From contig NZ_KZ084334.1 of NCBI RefSeq assembly GCF_002093975.1, forward strand, positions 1-64,000: 64,000 bases of DNA, read 5' to 3'. A program made the position numbers and the translations under genes. Shown piece by piece: positions 59,265 through 64,000 of this stretch (its first letter is position 1; every line of letters starts with the position of its first letter). Source of the stretch: Thermoactinospora rubra (lineage in GTDB: Bacteria; Actinomycetota; Actinomycetes; Streptosporangiales; Streptosporangiaceae). Below the pieces are notes generated by a model, which was not told the origin of the DNA, did no database searches, and saw nothing but the letters and a program-made list of their open reading frames with translations.

Positions 59265-60160
59265 GTCCGGTCCTCCCTCGACACGCGCAGGTAGACGGTG
59301 GAGAAGACGAGCAGCACGATCATGAGCATCACGCCGAGCGCGTTGCCGCCGTTGATGTTCCCGAAGTTGAAGGCGTACTGGTACATGAGGTAGACGACCG
59401 TGACGGTGGAGTTCTCCGGCCCGCCGCCGGTCAGCAGGAACGGCTCGATGAAGACCTGCATGGTGGCGATGATCTGCAGCAGCAGCATCACCAGCAGGAT
59501 CAGCTTGGTCTGCGGGATCGTGACGTGCCAGACCCGTTTGAGGATGCCCGCCCCGTCCAGCTCGGCCGCCTCGTACAGCTCGCTCGGGATGGTCTGCAGC
59601 GCGGCCAGGTAGATCAGCGTGCCGCTGCCCAGGTTCATCCAGGTGGAGACGATGACCAGGGAGACCAGCGCGGTGTCGGTGGAGTTGAGCCAGCTCAGCG
59701 TGGGCAGGTGCAGGGCGTCGAGGACGGTGTTGAACAGGCCCGTCTCCGGCTCGTAGAACCACTGGAACAGCAGCACGCCCACGGCCGGCGGCAGCATGAC
59801 CGGCAGGTAGACCACGAACCTGAGGTAGGCGCGGCAGTGGCGCAGCTCGTTGAGCACCAGCGCGATCACGAACGGCACGCCGTACCCGATGATCAGCGCC
59901 AGCAGCGTGAACATCACGGTGTTCTTCCAGGCCGGGCCGAAGGCCGAGTCCTGGAAGACGGTGAGGAAGTTGTCCAGCCCCACCCAGACCGGCGGGTCGA
60001 CGAAGTTGGTGTGCTGGAAGCTGAGGACGATCTCCCAGACCATCGGGTACCAGGAGAAGAACGCGAAGCAGATGAGCGCTCCGCAGAGGAAGCCGTAGGC
60101 GGTGAGGTTCCGCCTGACGGCCCGGCGGCGACTGGCCCGTCGCAGGGTGAGTGTCGTCAT
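59261..60160 (-). CDS. ABC sugar transporter permease (MalF type)
   Basis: A 299-residue permease with six spans (AYGFLCGALICFAFFSWYPM at the start, LGVMLMIVLLVFSTVYLRV at the end) and the EAA loop IPSELYEAAELDGAGILKRV. It is the upstream half of the pair, 64 bp after the binding lipoprotein. No ATPase gene is in the operon; as elsewhere in actinomycetes a shared MsiK-like ATPase elsewhere in the genome probably energises it. Confidence 0.93.
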   Translation of the reverse strand: MTTLTLRRASRRRAVRRNLTAYGFLCGALICFAFFSWYPMVWEIVLSFQHTNFVDPPVWVGLDNFLTVFQDSAFGPAWKNTVMFTLLALIIGYGVPFVIALVLNELRHCRAYLRFVVYLPVMLPPAVGVLLFQWFYEPETGLFNTVLDALHLPTLSWLNSTDTALVSLVIVSTWMNLGSGTLIYLAALQTIPSELYEAAELDGAGILKRVWHVTIPQTKLILLVMLLLQIIATMQVFIEPFLLTGGGPENSTVTVVYLMYQYAFNFGNINGGNALGVMLMIVLLVFSTVYLRVSREDRT

Positions 60161-60224
60161 GCTTGTCCGATCCGTGCCGGGGCCACCCGGACCCGGGCCG
60201 GGTCCGGGCGGCCGTGCCGCCGTG

Positions 60225-61607
60225 TCAGCCCTTCTTCTCCAGCAGGGCGTTGACCTTCGCCTCAGCGTCGGCGAGCAGCTGGTCGATGTTCGCGTCCTGC
60301 CTGGTGAGCACGGCCGACATCGGGGTGTCGAGGATCGCGTAGATCTCCTGGGCGTACGGCCCGGGCTCCGCCTTCGGCGGGATGCCCTTGGAGCCCTCCA
60401 CCCACAGGGCGAACTGGCCGGCGTCGATGTTGGCGTTGGCCGCGCGCAGCTCGGCGACCTTCTTGCCGGAGTCGGTGTCGGGCCGGTACAGGTCGGGGTA
60501 CGGCTGGCCGACGGTGAGGTCGGCGCCCTTGGCGCGGACGTAGTCGAGCTGGCCCTTGCCGGGGGTGAGGAACTCGTACTCGATCCACTTCAGCCCGGCC
60601 CTGATCTGCTCGGGCGTGGCCTTGGGGTTGATCATGTAGCCGGAGCCGCCGTTGAGCAGGGCCTTGGCCTCGGGCACCGCGGTGACGGCGTAGTTGTCGA
60701 ACTTGGCCTGGAAGTCGTTGCGCAGGGCGATGAGCACGTCGGGGGCGCCGAGCATCATGCCCATCTTGCCGCCGGCCATGGCCTTCATCAGCGCGGGCCA
60801 CTCGTTGTACAGGCGCGAGCCCATGCTGTTGTCCCGCCAGCGCATGTCCTTGAGGTTCTGCAGGACGGCCTTGCCCTCGGGGCTGTTGAAGGCGGCCTTC
60901 TTGCCGTCGGGGGTGAGGATGTCGCCGCCGCGGGCGTAGAGGGAGGCGGTGAAGTGCCAGCCGCCGGTGTTGCCGCCGGAGTACTCGCCGAAACCGACGT
61001 AGCCGGGGCCGAGCGCGGCGATCTGCTTGGCGGCGGCCTGCACCTCGGCCCAGGTCTTGGGCGGGTTGGCCGGGTCGAGCCCGGCCTTGGCGAAGACGTC
61101 CTTGTTGTAGACCAGGCCCATGCCGTAGCCGTCGGTGGGCAGGCCGTAGACCTTGCCGTCCTTCTTGAAGATCTCGATGGACTGGTTGTAGTCCTCGAAG
61201 GTGTCGATCTCGTCGAGGTACGGGGTGATGTCGGCGGCCTGGCCGGCCTCGATGAGGCGTCCCACGTTGGGGAAGTTCACGTAGAAGACGGTCTCCAGCT
61301 GGCCGCCGGCCAGCTTGGCCTCGAAGGTCCGCGGCTCGTAGCAGGGGAAGGCGTCCACGGCCTTGGAGATCGTGATGTTCGGGTGGAGCTTCTGGAAGGC
61401 GGCCACGTCCTCCTCGAAGGTGGCGCGCTGCGCGGTGTTGGTCTTCGGGGGCTTGCAGTTGATCGTGATCGACACCGGCGCGCCGGAGGCGGCCGAGCCC
61501 GGCTGGGCCGCCTTGCTCGAGGCCGGCGGCGCGTCGCTGGAGCCGCATCCTGCCAGGCCGAGGGCGAGGCCCGCGCTGAGCAGGGCGGCGAGGTGACGGG
61601 GTTTCAT
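60225..61607 (-). CDS. ABC alpha-glucoside-type substrate-binding lipoprotein
   Basis: A 460-residue solute-binding protein. Lipoprotein signal: MKPRHLAALLSAGLALGLAG then lipidated Cys21 (LAGC), followed by a Ser/Ala-rich linker. The mature domain shows VSITINCKPPKTNTAQRATF, FYVNFPNVGRLIEAGQAADI, YGLPTDGYGMGLVYNKDVFA and GWHFTASLYARGGDILTPDG, typical of family 1 sugar binders. It is anchored outside the membrane. It is the first gene of the operon; ATG 61607 has AGGAGGTAACCACC, a near-perfect ribosome site. A promoter at 61685-61713 and a half-operator TTGCGA (61678) lie upstream. Confidence 0.93.
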   Translation of the reverse strand: MKPRHLAALLSAGLALGLAGCGSSDAPPASSKAAQPGSAASGAPVSITINCKPPKTNTAQRATFEEDVAAFQKLHPNITISKAVDAFPCYEPRTFEAKLAGGQLETVFYVNFPNVGRLIEAGQAADITPYLDEIDTFEDYNQSIEIFKKDGKVYGLPTDGYGMGLVYNKDVFAKAGLDPANPPKTWAEVQAAAKQIAALGPGYVGFGEYSGGNTGGWHFTASLYARGGDILTPDGKKAAFNSPEGKAVLQNLKDMRWRDNSMGSRLYNEWPALMKAMAGGKMGMMLGAPDVLIALRNDFQAKFDNYAVTAVPEAKALLNGGSGYMINPKATPEQIRAGLKWIEYEFLTPGKGQLDYVRAKGADLTVGQPYPDLYRPDTDSGKKVAELRAANANIDAGQFALWVEGSKGIPPKAEPGPYAQEIYAILDTPMSAVLTRQDANIDQLLADAEAKVNALLEKKG

Positions 61608-61684
61608 GGGTGGTTACCTCCTGGACGGTCCCCGACCGACGAGGCTGAAGATTCACAGGCTGGCTACGCGAACAGATTGCGAGA

Positions 61685-61713
61685 AACCTACATTTCGAGA
61701 CAGAGACCAGCAA
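61685..61713 (-). promoter_or_regulatory. putative promoter of the alpha-glucan operon with LacI half-site
   Basis: On the reverse strand TTGCTG (61713-61708) is followed after 17 bp by TAGGTT (61690-61685). TTGCGA at 61678-61683, the arm of the LacI palindrome, touches the start region, where repressor would block transcription. Confidence 0.45.
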
Positions 61714-61771
61714 GTAGCTGAATAGCTCGATGCAAAAAAGTGACAGAGGATGATGGGGCACTCCATGCGAA

Positions 61772-61801
61772 AGCCCGGTGTCCGGAAGCGGACACCGGGC
61801 T
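61772..61801 (-). terminator. hairpin terminator after lacI
   Basis: AGCCCGGTGTCCG (61772-61784) pairs perfectly with CGGACACCGGGCT (61789-61801) around the loop GAAG, 22 bp beyond the lacI stop: a 13-bp GC-rich stem. Confidence 0.8.
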
Positions 61802-61822
61802 CGCCGGGATGCGTGAGGGGTT

Positions 61823-62869
61823 CTAGGCGGTGCGCGCCTTCAGCGGAGCGGTGGACCCGCGCACCACGAGCTCCGGCTCGAACAGCAGCTCGTCGGTCGA
61901 TCCCGCCGTGCCGTCGATCTGGCTGACCAGGAGCGTGACGGCGGTGCGGCCGATGGCCTCGATCGGCTGCCTGACCGTCGTCAGGGGCGGGTTGGTGCAG
62001 TTCATGAACGCCGAGTCGTCGAAGCCCACCACCGACACGTCCTCGGGAACCGACAGGCCCAGCCGCCGCACCGCCCTGACCGCGCCCAGGGCCAGCACGT
62101 CGCTGGCGCAGATGACGCCGGTGACGCCCCTCTTGACGAGCCTGGTGGTGACCGCCTGCCCACCCTCGAGGGAGAACAGCCCGTGCTCGACCGCGCCGGG
62201 GTCGAACTCCAGCCCGGCCTTGGCCATCTCCGCGCGGAAGGCCTCCAGCTTCCGGCGCGAGGGCATGTGGTCGGCGGGCCCCAGCACCATGCCGATCCGC
62301 TCGTGGCCCAGCGAGGCCAGGTGGCCGAACGCCAGCTCCACCGCCACCTCGTCGTCGGTGGACACCCGGGGGAAGGCCAGCCCCTCGGTGGCGGCGTTGA
62401 CCAGCACCACGGGGAGCTTCAGCTCCAGCAGCCGGTGGTAGTGCTCGTGCGGCGCGTCGGCCTCGGCGTAGTGCCCTCCGGCGAACACCACCCCGGACAC
62501 CTGCTGCTCCAGCAGCATCTCGATGTAGTCGGCCTCCGACAGGCCGCCCGCCGTACGGGTGCACAGCACCGGGGTGAACCCGCGCTGGGCCAGCGCGCCG
62601 CCGACCACCTCGGCCAGCGCGGGGAAGATCGGGTTGCCCAGCTCGGGCAGCACCAGGCCCACCAGCCGGGCGCGCTCGCCGCGCAGCTGGGTCGGCCGCT
62701 CGTAGCCCAGCACGTCGAGGGCGGTCAGCACGGCGGCCCGGGTCGCCTCCGACACGCCCGGCTTGCCGTTGAGCACGCGGCTGACGGTGGCCTCGCTGAC
62801 GCCGACCTTCTTGGCCACCTCCGCGAGGCGGCGGGTGGTGGTGCGCCCTGACGTCGGGTTTTCGGTCAC
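61823..62869 (-). CDS. LacI-family repressor of the alpha-glucan locus
   Basis: A 348-residue LacI/GalR regulator. The helix-turn-helix and hinge read RRLAEVAKKVGVSEATVSRV, LNGKPGVSEATRAAVLTAL, followed by the periplasmic-binding-type core (GLVLPELGNPIFPALAEVV, VVLVNAATEGLAFPRVSTDD, GVICASDVLALGAVRAVRRL, SVVGFDDSAFMNCTNPPLT). The start is GTG 62869; an ATG two bases upstream is followed directly by a stop. There is no ribosome site, but a TATGCT -10-like box lies six bases before the GTG, so the message may be leaderless. A CGCAAGC-G-GCTTGCG palindrome upstream suggests autoregulation. Confidence 0.9.
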   Translation of the reverse strand: MTENPTSGRTTTRRLAEVAKKVGVSEATVSRVLNGKPGVSEATRAAVLTALDVLGYERPTQLRGERARLVGLVLPELGNPIFPALAEVVGGALAQRGFTPVLCTRTAGGLSEADYIEMLLEQQVSGVVFAGGHYAEADAPHEHYHRLLELKLPVVLVNAATEGLAFPRVSTDDEVAVELAFGHLASLGHERIGMVLGPADHMPSRRKLEAFRAEMAKAGLEFDPGAVEHGLFSLEGGQAVTTRLVKRGVTGVICASDVLALGAVRAVRRLGLSVPEDVSVVGFDDSAFMNCTNPPLTTVRQPIEAIGRTAVTLLVSQIDGTAGSTDELLFEPELVVRGSTAPLKARTA

Positions 62870-62893
62870 ATCGCAAGCATAGTGTCAATCGTG

Positions 62894-62908
62894 CGCAAGC
62901 GGCTTGCG
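62894..62908. promoter_or_regulatory. LacI-type palindromic operator
   Basis: CGCAAGCGGCTTGCG is a 15-bp palindrome with a single central G, 25 bp upstream of the lacI start and in the shared gap with the discoidin gene. CGCAAG...CTTGCG arms are typical of LacI/GalR operators. Confidence 0.75.
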
Positions 62909-62971
62909 AACGGGCAGCCGGATGCGGCGGCCTTGCGGAGCCCGGATGAAGCTTGCCGTAATCTAGTCGTT

Positions 62972-63000
62972 ACATTGCATGATGCCGTCGAAACATTGCA
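62972..63000. repeat. two direct ACATTGCA repeats upstream of the discoidin gene
   Basis: ACATTGCA at 62972-62979 and 62993-63000 are 21 bp apart, two turns of the helix, in an AT-richer patch ~95 bp before ATG 63093. Activator half-sites are possible. Confidence 0.45.
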
Positions 63001-63092
63001 GCAGTCTGTTCGTCAACTTAGTGTGTGGGGCCACGGTTAGAGCGTCCCTGACCGAGAGCGCCCCCACCCCCCTCTCACGGACAGAGGAAGCG

Positions 63093-64000
63093 ATGAGAAG
63101 CAAGCGCGTGGTGTTACGGCTCTTCGCCGTCATGCTCACGACCGCCGTGGCCCTCCTCGGCTGGGCGGTCCCGCCCTCCTCCGCCGCCGGCGGCCCCAAC
63201 CTCGCGGCGGGCAGGCCCGCCACGGCAGGCAGCAGCGTCAACGGCTACGTCGCCGCCAACCTGACCGACGGCAACCAGGCCACCTACTGGGAGAGCGCCA
63301 ACAACGCCTTCCCGCAGTGGGCCCAGGTCGACCTCGGCGCCAGCACGAGCATCGACCAGGTGGTGCTCAAGCTCCCCGCCACCTGGGAGGCCAGGACCCA
63401 GACCCTGTCGGTGCAGGGCAGCACCGACGGCACCGGCTTCACCACGATCGTCGGCTCGGCCGTCCACACGTTCGCCCCGACGGCCACGATCACCTTCCCC
63501 GCCACGGTCACCCGCTACGTGAGGATCCACATCACCGCCAACACCGGCTGGCCGGCCGGGCAGCTGTCGGAGCTGGAGGTCTACGGCGCCACGGCCTCCT
63601 CCCCCAACCTCGCGGCGGGCAAGGCGATGTCGGCCAGCGGCACCGTCGAAGCCTACGTCGCCGCCAACGCCAACGACGGCAACCAGGCCACCTACTGGGA
63701 GAGCGCCAACAACGCCTTCCCCCAGTGGATCCAGGTGGACCTGGGGGCGGCCGTCAGCGTGAACAAACTCGTCCTCAAGCTCCCCTCCTCCTGGGGCGCC
63801 CGCACCCAGACGCTGACCGTGCGCGGCAGCGCCAACGGCTCGACGTTCACCGACCTGGTCGCCTCCGCCGGCTACTCCTTCACCCCCGCCACCGGCAACA
63901 GCGTGACGATCGCCTTCAACGCCGCCACCGTCCGCCACATCCGGCTGCACATCACCGCCAACACCGGCTGGCCGGCCGGGCAGCTGTCGGAGCTGGAGGT
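63093..64000 (+). CDS. exported protein with two discoidin (F5/8 type C, CBM32-like) domains, cut by window edge
   Basis: The first ~302 residues of an exported protein. Signal peptide MRSKRVVLRLFAVMLTTAVA then LLGWAVPPSSAA, cleaved near 32. Two discoidin domains follow, ~34-165 and ~172 to the edge, each opening NLAAG and containing TYWESANNAFPQWxQVDLGA and the closing HITANTGWPAGQLSELEV. The catalytic part must lie to the right. Such modules bind alpha-glucan or other polysaccharides and are common in bacterial alpha-1,3-glucanases, which suits the adjacent GH87 locus. ATG 63093 has AGAGGAAG upstream. Codon 8 is TTA. Confidence 0.88.
   Translation, partial: MRSKRVVLRLFAVMLTTAVALLGWAVPPSSAAGGPNLAAGRPATAGSSVNGYVAANLTDGNQATYWESANNAFPQWAQVDLGASTSIDQVVLKLPATWEARTQTLSVQGSTDGTGFTTIVGSAVHTFAPTATITFPATVTRYVRIHITANTGWPAGQLSELEVYGATASSPNLAAGKAMSASGTVEAYVAANANDGNQATYWESANNAFPQWIQVDLGAAVSVNKLVLKLPSSWGARTQTLTVRGSANGSTFTDLVASAGYSFTPATGNSVTIAFNAATVRHIRLHITANTGWPAGQLSELE

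Noticed and set aside
1-64000. Mobile element, prophage or tRNA-bordered island
   Set aside because: No transposase, integrase, phage gene, tRNA or long terminal inverted repeat was found despite the decayed stretches.

Overview
The window is very high-GC DNA with dense genes, frequent ATGA/GTGA overlaps, GTG/TTG starts, rare TTA codons and actinobacterial families (DUF5994, DUF2243, TetR/LysR/LacI regulators, Tat and lipoprotein exports). It fits a chromosomal segment of a filamentous actinomycete; a Streptosporangiaceae/Nonomuraea-like host is my inference from gene content and cannot be proven here. I saw no rRNA, tRNA, CRISPR array, transposase or phage gene.

Layout. 0-11.5 kb: start of a phosphoketolase gene (left edge), then a patchwork of intact genes (cold-shock protein, DUF5994-GNAT fusion, GAF-SpoIIE phosphatase, NmrA-type oxidoreductase, TetR and LysR regulators each divergent from an alpha/beta hydrolase) and broken ones (GNAT, ABC ATPase, ABC permease, LysR, maleylpyruvate-isomerase type). 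11.5-30 kb: an intact, tightly packed catabolic locus. A regulator, two DegT/DnrJ-type PLP aminotransferases, a fumarylacetoacetase-family hydrolase, two amidohydrolases (one lacking its metal ligands), a heparinase II/III-like lyase, a Gfo/Idh/MocA oxidoreductase and a sugar-binding lipoprotein read left. Two permeases, an atypical Gfo protein, an enolase-superfamily dehydratase, a GH20-like enzyme and a Tat-exported toroid protein read right, from a shared control region near 22.45 kb. This resembles a non-phosphorylative acid-sugar pathway (dehydrogenase, lactonase, dehydratase, FAH hydrolase) with aminotransferases added, and is the best candidate for an undescribed pathway.

30-44 kb: zinc alcohol dehydrogenase, DUF2243, metallo-hydrolase, exported GH43, pterin dehydratase, DoxX, methyltransferase, plus strong decay: a CYP152-like P450 fragment, a cupin regulator, arginine deiminase with a large in-frame deletion, frameshifted arginine antiporter and NhaC genes, and a short-chain dehydrogenase/peroxidase chimera. 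44-54.6 kb: an iron-box-preceded fusion of a penicillin-acylase-type Ntn hydrolase with a siderophore-type acetyltransferase, a membrane protein, propionyl-CoA synthetase, VOC, a LURP-one-like protein, and an operon of ABC exporter plus lipoprotein peptidase.

54.7-64 kb: a probable alpha-1,3-glucan (GH87) utilisation locus with GH13 glucosidase, ABC importer, LacI repressor with a palindromic operator, and the start of an exported protein with two discoidin domains. Two patterns run across the window: three-copy 11-15 bp tandem repeats at or near gene ends, and TTA codons in the first 25 codons of four polysaccharide-related genes.
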